In this document: positions 18,472 to 27,484 of the stretch, one piece after another
Position numbering within the stretch: the stretch's first letter is position 1
Layout of the letters: each line of letters begins with the position of its first letter
NCBI RefSeq assembly: GCF_022809715.1
Contig: NZ_CP094459.1
Location: 744,001-808,000 of the forward strand
Reading direction: 5' to 3'
Length of the DNA: 64,000 bases
From: Burkholderia pyrrocinia
GTDB taxonomy: Bacteria; Pseudomonadota; Gammaproteobacteria; Burkholderiales; Burkholderiaceae
Program-made: the position numbers and the translations under genes
Notes under the pieces: generated by a model
What the model saw: only the letters and a program-made list of their open reading frames with translations
The model's database searches: none
What the model was told of the DNA's origin: nothing

Positions 18472-20415
18472 ATGACTGAAGGCAGCGAGAGCGCGTCGTT
18501 CGCGCTCTTGGACGATTGCGACTCGACCGCGTCCGCGCGGTCGAGTCGCTTGTATTCCGGCTTCGTGCACGAACGCGTGTGCACGGATCCGGCGCGGCTC
18601 GACGAAATCGACGCGGCGGTGGCGCAGGACCTGCGCGACGGGCTGCATGCGGTGGTCGTCGGCGATTACGAATTCGGACGCAACCTGCAACGAGCGCAGC
18701 CGGGCGATGCCCCGCTGCGCTTTTTGCTGTATGCGCGCTGCGAGCGCTTGTCGCGCGACGAAGTCGACGCGTGGCTCGCGCAGCAGGACGGCGGCGGTTC
18801 GCCGTCGATCGCGGGCGTCGCGCATGTCGCGAAGAGCGTGTCGCGCGACGCGTTCGACGCGGCGATCGCCGCGGTGCACGACGCGCTGCGCGCGGGCGAT
18901 TCGTACCAGATCAACTACACGTACCGGCTGAATTTCGACGTATTCGGCACGCCGCTCGCGCTGTACCGGCGGCTGCGCGCGCGCCAGCCCGTGCGTTATG
19001 GCGCGCTGATCGCGCTGCCGGGCGGCGCGTGGGTCGTGTCGTGCTCGCCGGAACTGTTCGTCGAGAAGCACGGCGACGTGCTGCGCGCGCGGCCGATGAA
19101 GGGCACCGCGCCGCGTTCGGCCGATCCCAGCGAAGATGCGGCAGCTGCCGCGTTCCTCGCGAGCGATCCGAAGAACCGCGCGGAGAACGTGATGATCGTC
19201 GACCTGCTGCGCAACGACGTGTCGCGGATCGCGCGCACCGGTACGGTCCGCGTGCCGGCGCTGTTCTCCGTCGAGCCGTATGCGTCGGTGTGGCAGATGA
19301 CGTCGACGGTCGAGGCCGGCTGGCGCGACGGCACGACGTTCGCGCAGATGCTGCGTGCGCTGTTTCCGTGCGGATCGATCACGGGCGCGCCGAAGCACAT
19401 GACGATGCAGTTGATCGACACGATCGAGTCGACGCCGCGCGGGCTCTATACGGGTGCGATCGGCTGGCTCGATGCGCCGCAGGACGGCGCCGGTTCCGAT
19501 GCGCGCGGCAATCGCGCGGCCGGTTGCGGCGATTTCTGTCTGTCGGTCGCGATCCGCACGCTGACGCTGGCTGCTACCGTCGAAGGCGCGGCTGGAGACG
19601 GTGCGGCCGCCGCCGCTACCGAAGAAACACGCGATCCGGCAACGGCAACCGCAACCGCCGACCGGCGCCGCGGCACGATGGGCGTCGGCGCGGGCATCGT
19701 GCTCGACAGCGTCGCGGCCGACGAATATGCGGAGTGCGAATTGAAAGCGCGATTCCTGACGGACGCCGATCCCGGCTTCCAGTTGTTCGAAACGACCGCC
19801 GCCACGCGTGCGGACGGCATCCGGCATCTCGATCGTCATCTCGCGCGGCTGCAGCGCAGCGCGGATGCGCTCGGCTTCCGCTTCGACGCCGATGCGTTGC
19901 GCCGCGAGATCGACGCGCGCTGCGCGGCGCTCGACGGCGACGGGCCTTACCGGATGAAGCTCTCGCTCGCGAAGGACGGCACGGTCGAGATCGTCGCGGC
20001 CCCGCTCAAGCCGCTGCCGGCGGGGCCGGTCGGCGTGCTGCTGGCGTCCGCGCACGGGTTCGCGCCGACCCGCGCGAGCGATGCGCTGCTGCTGCACAAG
20101 ACGACGCGCCGCGCCGAATACGACCGCGCGTGGCAGGCGGCGGAGGCGCTCGGCGGCTTCGACATGCTGTTCGTCAACGAGCGCGGCGAGGTGACGGAGG
20201 GCGGGCGCTCGAACCTGTTCGTGAAACTCGACGGCCAGTGGGTGACGCCGCCGCTGGCGTGCGGCGTGCTACCGGGCGTGATGCGCGGCGTGCTGCTCGA
20301 TGACCGTGCGTTCGGTGCGGCGGAGCGCGTCGTGACCTGCGACGATCTTGCGCGCGCGCAGGCGCTGCTGCTGACCAACGCGCTGCGCGGCGCGCTCGAC
20401 GCGGTATTGAAGTAA
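18472..20415 (+). CDS. pabB: Fused aminodeoxychorismate synthase component I and 4-amino-4-deoxychorismate lyase
   Basis: Makes p-aminobenzoate for folate. Residues 1 to about 420 are the chorismate-using PabB domain: KGTAPRS (covalent Lys motif of PabB), NRAENVMIVDLLRND, GSITGAPKHMTM and GVGAGIVLDS are all visible. Residues from about 430 to 647 are a class IV PLP aminotransferase fold like PabC (FQLFETTAA start, LLLHKTTRR with the PLP lysine region, NERGEVTEGGRSNLFV). So both steps after glutamine amidotransfer are on one chain. An unusual Ala/Thr-rich insertion (about residues 362-400) sits between IRTLTL and GVGAGIV inside the PabB domain. It follows dnaJ by 4 bases and ends at a strong terminator. 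Confidence 0.93.
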   Translation: MTEGSESASFALLDDCDSTASARSSRLYSGFVHERVCTDPARLDEIDAAVAQDLRDGLHAVVVGDYEFGRNLQRAQPGDAPLRFLLYARCERLSRDEVDAWLAQQDGGGSPSIAGVAHVAKSVSRDAFDAAIAAVHDALRAGDSYQINYTYRLNFDVFGTPLALYRRLRARQPVRYGALIALPGGAWVVSCSPELFVEKHGDVLRARPMKGTAPRSADPSEDAAAAAFLASDPKNRAENVMIVDLLRNDVSRIARTGTVRVPALFSVEPYASVWQMTSTVEAGWRDGTTFAQMLRALFPCGSITGAPKHMTMQLIDTIESTPRGLYTGAIGWLDAPQDGAGSDARGNRAAGCGDFCLSVAIRTLTLAATVEGAAGDGAAAAATEETRDPATATATADRRRGTMGVGAGIVLDSVAADEYAECELKARFLTDADPGFQLFETTAATRADGIRHLDRHLARLQRSADALGFRFDADALRREIDARCAALDGDGPYRMKLSLAKDGTVEIVAAPLKPLPAGPVGVLLASAHGFAPTRASDALLLHKTTRRAEYDRAWQAAEALGGFDMLFVNERGEVTEGGRSNLFVKLDGQWVTPPLACGVLPGVMRGVLLDDRAFGAAERVVTCDDLARAQALLLTNALRGALDAVLK

Positions 20416-20483
20416 CGAAGCGATGGATCGCACACCGCGCTCATGCCGGTGCCGCGACGCTTTTCATCGATGCAGCGACCAAC

Positions 20484-20522
20484 AAAAAGCGCGGCGCCCC
20501 GCAAAGGGCGCCGCGCTTTTTT
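20484..20522. terminator. Bidirectional intrinsic terminator (pabB / panB)
   Basis: An 11-bp perfect GC stem (20489-20499 with 20106-type partner at 20506-20516) is flanked by AAAAA on the left and TTTTTT on the right, so it can stop transcription from both the pabB and panB sides. Confidence 0.92.
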
Positions 20523-20562
20523 CATATCCGGGTGCCGGCGAACGCGCCGCCGGCCGTACACG

Positions 20563-21378
20563 TCAGAACGAATGTTCCGGACCGGGGAACGAACCGTCCT
20601 TCACCGCGCGCACGTACGCTTCGACCGCCGCCTGGATGTTCGGCTGGCCCTGCATGAAATCCTTCACGAAGCGCGGCCGCTTGCCGGGGAAGATCCCGAG
20701 CATGTCGTGCAGCACGAGCACCTGCCCCGAGCAGTCCGCGCCCGCGCCGATGCCGATCGTCGGAACGCGCAGCATGTGCGTGACCTCGGCCCCGACGAGG
20801 GTCGGCACGGCCTCGAGCAGGACGACCTGCGCGCCGGCCGCTTCGACCGCGCGCGCATCGCGCAGCAGTTGCGCAGCGCCGGCCTCGGTCTTGCCCTGCA
20901 CCTTGAAGCCGCCGAACGCGTGCACCGATTGCGGCGTGAGACCCACGTGCGCACACACGGGCACCGCGCGCTCGACGAGGAAGCGGATCGTATCGGCGAG
21001 CCATTCGCCGCCTTCGAGCTTGATCATCTGCGCGCCCGCGCGCATCAGCTTGACGGCGCTCGCGAATGCGTCGGACGGCGTGCCGTACGTGCCGAACGGC
21101 AGGTCGGCCATGATCAGCGCGCGCGGCTGCGCGCGTGCGACGCAGGCCGTGTGATACGCGATGTCGTCGAGCGTGACGGGCAGCGTGGTCGTATGGCCCT
21201 GCAGCACGTTGCCGAGCGAATCGCCGATCAGCAGCACGTCGGCGCCCGCGCGATCGAGCAGTGCGGCAAAGCTCGCGTCGTAGCACGTGAGCATCGCGAT
21301 CTTATCGCCGGCGTCGCGCATTGCCTGCAGCTTGGGCACCGTCACGGCAGGCCGGCTCGATTCCTGGAGATAGGTCAT
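20563..21378 (-). CDS. panB: 3-methyl-2-oxobutanoate hydroxymethyltransferase
   Basis: First committed step of pantothenate synthesis: transfers a hydroxymethyl group from methylene-tetrahydrofolate to 2-oxoisovalerate, giving ketopantoate. Seen are the TCYDASFA motif (about residues 31-38), [18 protein letters not shown] with the metal Asp, and the conserved Glu/Gly segment ([12 protein letters not shown]). 271 aa is the family length. It is the last gene of the minus-strand run and lies 43 bases after the deoxynucleoside kinase; panB next to folK and a kinase links it to folate-related metabolism. Confidence 0.96.
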   Translation of the reverse strand: MTYLQESSRPAVTVPKLQAMRDAGDKIAMLTCYDASFAALLDRAGADVLLIGDSLGNVLQGHTTTLPVTLDDIAYHTACVARAQPRALIMADLPFGTYGTPSDAFASAVKLMRAGAQMIKLEGGEWLADTIRFLVERAVPVCAHVGLTPQSVHAFGGFKVQGKTEAGAAQLLRDARAVEAAGAQVVLLEAVPTLVGAEVTHMLRVPTIGIGAGADCSGQVLVLHDMLGIFPGKRPRFVKDFMQGQPNIQAAVEAYVRAVKDGSFPGPEHSF

Positions 21379-21421
21379 GGGAAATTCGGTTCGATGGGTG
21401 AAGAACGACAGGCGGGACGCG

Positions 21422-22108
21422 TCAGAGCGTCGTCTCGCCCTTGACGAAGAATTCCTTGCGGCCGCGCATCGTCTCGATGCGCTCGATCAGCAGCGCAAGA
21501 TCTTCGGGGGAATCCAGCGGGTTCAGGTGTTCCGCAGCGACCGTCAGCACCGGCGTGCGGTCGTAGTGGTAGAAGAATTCGTTGTACGCGTCGACGAGCG
21601 AGCGCAGGTACGTGTCGCTGATCTGCAGTTCCATCGGCAGCCCGCGCTTCTGGATGCGCGAGAACAGCACTTCGGGGCTCGCCTGCAGATAGACGACGAG
21701 GTCGGGCGACGGCGCCTGCGGCACGTCCACGTGCGTCGCGATCGACCGATAGAGCTGCCATTCGTCTTCCGGCAGGTTCAACCGCGCGAAGATGTCGTTC
21801 TTCTGCGGCATGAAATCGGCGACGACGGGTCGGCCCGTTTCCAGCGCGCCGACCAGCTCGCGCGCCTGCTGCGCGCGCTGCAGCGCGAACGACAGCTGCA
21901 CGGGCAGCGCGTAGCGCGCGGTGTCGCGATAGAAGCGTTCGAGGAACGGGTTGTCCTGCGGGCGTTCGAGCAGCGTCTGCATCGACCAGCGCTCGGCGAG
22001 CAGGCGCGCGAGCGTCGTCTTGCCGACGCCGATCGGGCCTTCGATCACGAGATAGCGGTGCGGGGCGCGCAGGTCGGGGGCGGTGACGGTCAGCGGAGTG
22101 GGGTTCAT
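21422..22108 (-). CDS. Deoxynucleoside kinase family protein
   Basis: Salvage kinase of the dCK/dGK family that phosphorylates a deoxynucleoside with ATP. The P-loop is [11 protein letters not shown] (about residues 24-34). The substrate-side motif with catalytic Glu/Arg is present ([20 protein letters not shown] and [16 protein letters not shown]). The ATG at 22108 overlaps the folK stop by 4 bases (ATGA), fixing the start and implying coupled translation. 228 aa fits the bacterial short form. Which nucleoside it prefers cannot be read from the sequence. Confidence 0.9.
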   Translation of the reverse strand: MNPTPLTVTAPDLRAPHRYLVIEGPIGVGKTTLARLLAERWSMQTLLERPQDNPFLERFYRDTARYALPVQLSFALQRAQQARELVGALETGRPVVADFMPQKNDIFARLNLPEDEWQLYRSIATHVDVPQAPSPDLVVYLQASPEVLFSRIQKRGLPMELQISDTYLRSLVDAYNEFFYHYDRTPVLTVAAEHLNPLDSPEDLALLIERIETMRGRKEFFVKGETTL

Positions 22109-22647
22109 CGGCAGCGGTTCTTGTCGGTGTCGTCGCCGGCCGCGAGCGCCTTCTGCATCAGGCACTGGCAAGTCTGTACCTTTTCGACGCGCTGGTCCGC
22201 GACGGCGGCGAGGAACGCATCGGCGCGGCCGCGCGCGGGGATGTCGAGTGCCGGCTCGATCTCGACGAGCGGCACGAGCGCGAATGCGCGGTCGGTGAGG
22301 CGCGGGTGCGGGACGATCAGGTCGGGTTCGTCGATCGAGTCGGCGCCGAACAGCAGGATGTCGAGGTCGAGCGTGCGCGGCGCGTTGCGATACGGGCGCT
22401 CGCGCCCGAAGTGATGTTCGATCTTCTGGCAGAGCGCGAGCAGCTCGCGGGCAGACAGCGTCGTGTCGAGCTTGACGGCGCAGTTGTAGTAGTCGTCGCC
22501 GCCCGCTTCGAACGGCGCCGTGCGATACAGGCTCGATTTGCCGAGGATCGAGATGGTGCGCTGCTGTGCGAGGCACACCACCGCGTCCTTCAGGGTCTGG
22601 CGCGCATCGCCGAGATTCGCCCCCAGTCCGATATATGCAACCGTCAT
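22105..22647 (-). CDS. folK: 2-amino-4-hydroxy-6-hydroxymethyldihydropteridine diphosphokinase
   Basis: HPPK transfers pyrophosphate from ATP to hydroxymethyl-dihydropterin in folate synthesis. The start MTVAYIGLGANLGDAR and the signature RTLDLDILLFG (metal-binding Asp pair) followed by LIVPHPRLTDRAFALVPL are clear. 180 aa includes a short extra tail after the HPPK domain with three Cys/Gln-rich residues (QTCQCLMQKAL). It lies 35 bases after pcnB and overlaps the kinase gene downstream. Confidence 0.95.
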   Translation of the reverse strand: MTVAYIGLGANLGDARQTLKDAVVCLAQQRTISILGKSSLYRTAPFEAGGDDYYNCAVKLDTTLSARELLALCQKIEHHFGRERPYRNAPRTLDLDILLFGADSIDEPDLIVPHPRLTDRAFALVPLVEIEPALDIPARGRADAFLAAVADQRVEKVQTCQCLMQKALAAGDDTDKNRCR

Positions 22648-22682
22648 GGCATCACTTCCTACGTCGTTCGCCGGCGCGTGCG

Positions 22683-24221
22683 TCAGTCGTCGGAACCGCC
22701 CGCGGTGTCCGGTGCCTGCTCGGCAGCACCTTCACCCGGCTTGCGGTTTCGCGCGCCGCCGCGGCGGCGCCGCTTGCGGGGCGATTTTTCCTTCGAGCCG
22801 CCCTGCGTGAGCAATGCCTCGCGGGCAGCCGCGTCGCCTTCGATGAAATCCGTCCACCACTGTCCGACATCCGCATCGAGCTCGCCGGATTCGCAGCGTA
22901 ACAGGAGGAAATCATACCCCGCTCTAAACCTTTGGTGTTCCAGCAGCCGCATCGCGCTGCGGCCCGAGCGTTTCTCGAGGCGCAACTGCAGGCCCCAGAT
23001 CTCGCGCATGTCGGCCGAATAGCGCTTGTGGATCGCGAGTTTCTCGGTCTGCATGTCGATCACGTCGTCCATCGCGCGATGGAGCGCCGGCACCGGAATC
23101 TCGCCTTCGGCCGTGTATTGCTCGAAGCGCTGGCGCATGTCGTGCCACAGCAGCGTCGCGAACAGGAAGCCGGGCGATACCGTCTTGCCGGCGCGTACGC
23201 GCGCGTCGGTGTTGTTCAGCGCGAGCGTGATGAACTTCTCGCCCTGCGGCTGTTCGAGCACGACGTCGAGGAGCGGCAGCAGCCCGTGGTGCAGGCCTTC
23301 CTTGCGCAACTGCTTCAGGCACGCGAGCGCATGGCCCGACAGCAGCAGCTTCAGCATTTCGTCGAACAGGCGCGCGGCCGGCACGTTGTTGATCAGGTCG
23401 GCCAGCGCGTTGATCGGCTCGCGCGTATGCGGCTCGATCTCGAAGCCGAGCTTCGCCGCGAAGCGCACGACGCGCAGCATCCGCACCGGATCCTCGCGGA
23501 AACGCGTGGCCGGGTCGCCGATCATCCGCAGCAGGCGGGCGCGCATGTCGGCCATCCCGTCGTGGTAGTCGAGCACCGTCTGCGTCGACGGGTCGTAGTA
23601 CATCGCGTTGATCGTGAAGTCGCGGCGCGCGGCATCTTCATGCTGCTCGCCCCACACGTTGTCGCGCAGCACGCGGCCGCTCGCGTCGACCGCGTGCGTG
23701 TGGCGATCGAGTTCGTCGCGCTTCAGGCGCCTCGGCGGCTCGGCCGACGGGGCAGCCTCGGGCGGCGCGTCGACCAGCGCGCGGAACGTCGACACCTCGA
23801 TCAGTTCCTGGCCGAACTGCACGTGGACGATCTGGAAGCGGCGACCGATCAGGCGCGCGCGGCGGAACAGGCGCTGCACCTCGGTCGGCGTCGCGTCGGT
23901 CGCGACGTCGAAGTCCTTCGGCGCGATGCCGAGCAGCAGGTCGCGAACCGCGCCGCCGACGATGAACGCGCGAAAGCCTGCCTGCTGCAGCGTGTCGGTC
24001 ACGCGCACGGCATTCCTCGAGATCAGCGACGGATCGATCTGGTGCACGCTGGCCGGCACGACGGTCGGCTCATGGTTGCTGCGCGGCTTCTTCGCGCCGC
24101 CGCGTGCGCTTTTCGTGGGGCGTGGGGCAGCAGGGGCCGCTTCGTCGGCCTGAGCCGCTTCGGGGGGCGTTTGCTGGGCTTCGTCCTGGCCGAGCAGCTT
24201 GCGGATGAATTTTTTGATCAC
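22683..24221 (-). CDS. pcnB: Poly(A) polymerase I
   Basis: Adds poly(A) tails to RNA 3' ends to promote decay. The class II nucleotidyltransferase head has the GGAVRDLLLG motif and the catalytic pair in KDFDVATDATP (about residues 90-115). A helical RNA-binding neck follows, and the C-terminus is highly basic (SPRKRRRRGGARNRKPG) as in proteobacterial PcnB. The first 45 residues are Ala/Pro-rich and disordered. 512 aa is normal for this group. The adjacent HAD gene stops 5 bases upstream of the start region, so the pair is co-transcribed. Confidence 0.94.
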   Translation of the reverse strand: MIKKFIRKLLGQDEAQQTPPEAAQADEAAPAAPRPTKSARGGAKKPRSNHEPTVVPASVHQIDPSLISRNAVRVTDTLQQAGFRAFIVGGAVRDLLLGIAPKDFDVATDATPTEVQRLFRRARLIGRRFQIVHVQFGQELIEVSTFRALVDAPPEAAPSAEPPRRLKRDELDRHTHAVDASGRVLRDNVWGEQHEDAARRDFTINAMYYDPSTQTVLDYHDGMADMRARLLRMIGDPATRFREDPVRMLRVVRFAAKLGFEIEPHTREPINALADLINNVPAARLFDEMLKLLLSGHALACLKQLRKEGLHHGLLPLLDVVLEQPQGEKFITLALNNTDARVRAGKTVSPGFLFATLLWHDMRQRFEQYTAEGEIPVPALHRAMDDVIDMQTEKLAIHKRYSADMREIWGLQLRLEKRSGRSAMRLLEHQRFRAGYDFLLLRCESGELDADVGQWWTDFIEGDAAAREALLTQGGSKEKSPRKRRRRGGARNRKPGEGAAEQAPDTAGGSDD

Positions 24222-24226
24222 GACGT

Positions 24227-24904
24227 TCAGAATAAATCGAGGATACGCCAGCCGCGGGTGCTTGCATGCGCACGCAGCGTGTCGTCAGGGTTGGTCGCGA
24301 TCGGGTCGGTGACTTTCTCGAGCAGCGGGATGTCGTTGTGCGAGTCGCTGTAGAAGTAGCTGTGCGCGAAGTCGTCCCAGTGCTTGCCCAGCGACGCGAG
24401 CCATGCTTCGGTACGCACGATCTTGCCTTCGCGATAGCTCGGCGTGCCGGTCGGCCGGCCCGTGTACGGCGAATCGGGATGCCCGTCGGTCGTTTCGACC
24501 TCGCATGCGATCAGCGTATCGACGCCGAACGCGGTCGCGATCGGGCGCGTGATGAATTCGTTGGTCGCCGTCACGACGCAGCACAGGTCGCCCGCGTCGA
24601 GGTGCTTGCGCACGAGTTCGAGCGCGGCGGGCGTCATCGCGGGCCGGATCACCTCGTGCATGTACTGCTCGTGCCATTCGGCGAGCTGCGCGCGCGAATA
24701 TTTCGCGAGCGGCGTGAGCATCGCCGTCAGGTACGCGTGGATGTCGAGCTTGCCGGCCTTGTAGTCGGCGAAGAACTGATCGTTCTGACGCGAGAAGCTT
24801 TCCGCGTCGACGATGCCGAGCTTCACCATGAAGCGGCCCCATTCGTGGTCGCTATCGGTCGGGATCAGCGTGTGATCGAGGTCAAAGAGTGCCAGATTAG
24901 TCAT
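24227..24904 (-). CDS. HAD-IB family phosphatase (SerB-like)
   Basis: Haloacid dehalogenase superfamily hydrolase of subclass IB. The catalytic motif I is LFDLDHTLIPTDSDHEW (nucleophile Asp at about residue 8, acid/base Asp at 10), motif II is VVTATNEFIT and motif III/IV is YSDSHNDIPLLEKV. 225 aa. Close relatives are annotated as phosphoserine phosphatase-like or histidinol-phosphate phosphatase-like proteins; the true substrate is not known from sequence. It sits between hda and pcnB in a single minus-strand run. Confidence 0.88.
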   Translation of the reverse strand: MTNLALFDLDHTLIPTDSDHEWGRFMVKLGIVDAESFSRQNDQFFADYKAGKLDIHAYLTAMLTPLAKYSRAQLAEWHEQYMHEVIRPAMTPAALELVRKHLDAGDLCCVVTATNEFITRPIATAFGVDTLIACEVETTDGHPDSPYTGRPTGTPSYREGKIVRTEAWLASLGKHWDDFAHSYFYSDSHNDIPLLEKVTDPIATNPDDTLRAHASTRGWRILDLF

Positions 24905-24915
24905 GGAAGCGCATT

Positions 24916-25656
24916 TTACTCGAAGCGGTTCGGGCCCGTGCCCGGTGGTGTGATGTCGTCGCCGGGACGCGCGAGCATGCGGCGCAGCAGCGGCAGCGTG
25001 ACGGCGCGTTTCTGTTCGAGCGAGAAGCGGTCAAGCGCGTCGAGCAGCGCCATCAGGCTCGGCATGTCGCGGCGGAAATGGGTCAGCAGGTAGGCGGCGA
25101 TGTCGTCGGTGAGCGCGATCCCGCGCTCCTTCGCCGCGAGCTTGAGCACCGCGATCTTGCCGGCGTCGGACGGCGGCGACAGGTGGAACACGAGCCCCCA
25201 GCCGAGGCGCGTGCGCAGATCCTCTCGCACGTCGAGCGCGAGCGGCGCCGCGGGGCCTGCCGCGACGAACGCGCTCGACGGATGCGCGCGGACTTCGTTG
25301 AACAGGTTGAACAGCGCGACCTGCTGCGTGTCGGTCATCCGGTCGCAGTCGTCGATCGCGTAGATGCCGATGCGCGGGTCGAACGTGAACGCGCCGAGCG
25401 GGCTCTGCGGCGTCAGGTAGCGCGCATAGCCGTACGATGCATCGCTCACGAGCGCCTGCAGCAGGTGGCTGCGGCCGCTGCCGGGCTCGCCCCAGATGTA
25501 GAACGACCGGTCCGGCACGGGGCCCGCCGCGAGCGCGAGGTCGAGCTTCTGCAGCCGCGTGACGAGCTCGTCGTTCTCCTCGCTCATGATGAAGTTGTCG
25601 AACGTGGCGGGCGGCGGCGTGCCGAGATCGAGCGTCAGTTGACGGGACACAGTCAC
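24916..25656 (-). CDS. hda: DnaA regulatory inactivator Hda
   Basis: AAA+ protein related to the DnaA ATPase domain; with the sliding clamp it makes DnaA hydrolyse ATP and so prevents re-initiation of replication. The N-terminal clamp-binding motif is visible as RQLTLDLG (QL[ST]L[DP]L type, residues 5-12). The Walker A is modified (WGEPGSGRSHL, Lys replaced by Arg as in many Hda) and Walker B is YAIDDCDRM. The start is taken as the GTG at 25656 (VTVSRQLT); GTG at 25650 is an alternative. 246 aa. It diverges from purM with 241 bases between. Confidence 0.92.
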   Translation of the reverse strand: MTVSRQLTLDLGTPPPATFDNFIMSEENDELVTRLQKLDLALAAGPVPDRSFYIWGEPGSGRSHLLQALVSDASYGYARYLTPQSPLGAFTFDPRIGIYAIDDCDRMTDTQQVALFNLFNEVRAHPSSAFVAAGPAAPLALDVREDLRTRLGWGLVFHLSPPSDAGKIAVLKLAAKERGIALTDDIAAYLLTHFRRDMPSLMALLDALDRFSLEQKRAVTLPLLRRMLARPGDDITPPGTGPNRFE

Positions 25657-25859
25657 AATGCGGGTCGGTTGAGAATACGCGTGCCGTACGCCGGGCACGC
25701 GCCGGGGACCGCGGCTCCATGGGCTGCACGCGCGACCGCACGCACGGCGGCGCGCCGGTTTCGGCGCGGCTCGCTGGGCGATGAAAACGGGGACGTGTTG
25801 ACCAAGATGCAATCCCTGACGATTCGGTGCTGGGAATTCCGGCCAACGGGCCGGCTTCG

Positions 25860-25878
25860 GGTAAAATCGCATTTTACC
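25860..25878 (+). promoter_or_regulatory. Perfect inverted repeat upstream of purM
   Basis: GGTAAAATCGCATTTTACC has 7-bp arms around a 5-base centre and ends 19 bases before the purM ATG. It contains TAAAAT, which could be a -10 box, so a protein bound here would block purM. It does not match the E. coli PurR box. Confidence 0.45.
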
Positions 25879-25897
25879 GACCTTCTCGCATTCCCCC

Positions 25898-26953
25898 ATG
25901 AATCCTCCGAAATCTGCTCCCGACGCTCAGGGTCTGTCCTATCGCGACGCAGGCGTCGACATCGACGCTGGCGACGCGCTCATCGACAAGATCAAGCCTT
26001 TTGCGAAGAAAACCCTGCGCGACGGCGTGCTCGGCGGCATCGGCGGGTTCGGCGCGCTGTTCGAGGTGCCGAAGAAGTATCGCGAGCCCGTGCTCGTGTC
26101 GGGCACCGACGGCGTGGGCACCAAGCTCAAGCTGGCGTTTCATCTGAACAAACACGACACCGTCGGCCAGGATCTGGTCGCGATGAGCGTGAACGACATC
26201 CTCGTGCAGGGCGCCGAGCCGCTGTTCTTCCTCGACTACTTCGCGTGCGGCAAGCTCGACGTCGACACGGCCGCGACGGTCGTCAAGGGCATCGCTCAGG
26301 GCTGCGAACTGTCGGGCTGCGCGCTGATCGGCGGTGAAACGGCCGAAATGCCGGGCATGTACCCGGACGGCGAATACGACCTGGCCGGCTTTGCGGTCGG
26401 CGCGGTCGAGAAGAGCAAGATCATCGACGGCAGCACGATCGCCGAAGGCGACGTGGTGCTGGGCCTCGCATCGAGCGGCATCCACTCGAACGGCTTCTCG
26501 CTCGTGCGCAAGATCATCGAGCGCGCGAACCCCGACCTGTCGGCCGATTTCCACGGCCGCTCGCTCGCCGACGCGCTGATGGCACCCACGCGCATCTACG
26601 TGAAGCCGCTGCTCGCGCTGATGCAGAAGCTGTCGGTGAAGGGCATGGCGCACATCACGGGCGGCGGCCTCGTCGAGAACATTCCGCGCGTGCTGCGCGA
26701 AGGCCTCACGGCCGAGCTCGACCAGAACGCGTGGCCGCTGCCGCCGCTGTTCAAGTGGCTGCAGGAGCACGGCGGCGTCGCCGACGCGGAAATGCACCGC
26801 GTGTTCAACTGCGGGATCGGCATGGCCGTGATCGTCGCGGCGGCCGATGCCGATGCAGCGATCGCCGACCTGACCGCCGCCGGCGAACAGGTGTGGAAGA
26901 TCGGCACCGTGCGTGCGACCCGCGAAGGCGAGGCGCAGACGGTCGTGGTCTGA
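25898..26953 (+). CDS. purM: Phosphoribosylformylglycinamidine cyclo-ligase (AIR synthetase)
   Basis: Fifth step of purine synthesis: ATP-dependent ring closure of FGAM to AIR. The N-terminal [15 protein letters not shown] motif, [15 protein letters not shown], the Asp-rich site [25 protein letters not shown] and [11 protein letters not shown] are all intact. 351 aa is standard. Regulation may involve the perfect inverted repeat ending 19 bases before the start. It ends with an intrinsic terminator 32 bases downstream. Confidence 0.97.
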   Translation: MNPPKSAPDAQGLSYRDAGVDIDAGDALIDKIKPFAKKTLRDGVLGGIGGFGALFEVPKKYREPVLVSGTDGVGTKLKLAFHLNKHDTVGQDLVAMSVNDILVQGAEPLFFLDYFACGKLDVDTAATVVKGIAQGCELSGCALIGGETAEMPGMYPDGEYDLAGFAVGAVEKSKIIDGSTIAEGDVVLGLASSGIHSNGFSLVRKIIERANPDLSADFHGRSLADALMAPTRIYVKPLLALMQKLSVKGMAHITGGGLVENIPRVLREGLTAELDQNAWPLPPLFKWLQEHGGVADAEMHRVFNCGIGMAVIVAAADADAAIADLTAAGEQVWKIGTVRATREGEAQTVVV

Positions 26954-26980
26954 CGCGCCACCAGCAGCAGATGCAGCAAG

Positions 26981-27016
26981 AAAAGCCGCCCGGAGTCGAT
27001 CCGGGCGGTTTTTTTT
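26981..27016 (+). terminator. Intrinsic terminator of purM
   Basis: Stem 26986-26994 pairs with 27000-27008 (CCGCCCGGA type arm, 5-base loop) and is followed by eight T residues at 27009-27016. Confidence 0.92.
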
Positions 27017-27054
27017 CGGGTGCCGCGGGTGGCGCCGATGAAGGAGGGACGACG

Positions 27055-27450
27055 ATGACCGAAGACGAACATGCGATCCGCGAGCTCGTGGAAAACTGGT
27101 TCGTGTCGAGCCGGCGCGGCGATCTGGCGACCGTGCTCGACCTGATCGCCGACGACGCGATCTTCATGGTGGCCGGCAAGCCGCCGTTCGACAAGGCGGC
27201 GTTCGCGGCCGCGTCGCGTGAAGCGAACGCGGGTGCGGAGCACGCACCGAAGGTCGACGGCCGCTATCGGATCGACGAGCTGCGCGTGATCGGCGACTGG
27301 GCGTACATGCGCAATTTCCTCGAGATCGACGCGACGCCGCCGGGCGGCGAAACGATCCGCCGCTCGGGCCATACGCTGACGATCTTCCGCAAGGCCGGCG
27401 GCCGCTGGCAGCTCGTGCGCGATGCAAATCTCGTGACGCTCGCGCACTGA
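27055..27450 (+). CDS. NTF2-like (SgcJ/EcaC-type, DUF4440) small protein
   Basis: 131-aa single-domain protein with the cone-shaped NTF2 fold pattern: MTEDEHAIRELVENWFVSSRRGD, then VLDLIADDAIFMVAGKPPFD and a C-terminal sheet GHTLTIFRKAGGRWQLVRDAN. Relatives are called SgcJ/EcaC oxidoreductases or DUF4440 proteins, but most have no proven activity. A strong AAGGAGGGA ribosome-binding site at 27041-27049 fixes the ATG at 27055. It stands alone between the purM terminator and the convergent tetA gene. Confidence 0.85.
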   Translation: MTEDEHAIRELVENWFVSSRRGDLATVLDLIADDAIFMVAGKPPFDKAAFAAASREANAGAEHAPKVDGRYRIDELRVIGDWAYMRNFLEIDATPPGGETIRRSGHTLTIFRKAGGRWQLVRDANLVTLAH

Positions 27451-27484
27451 GCGCGGCGATGCGTACGGCGGCGCCTGTCGCCGC

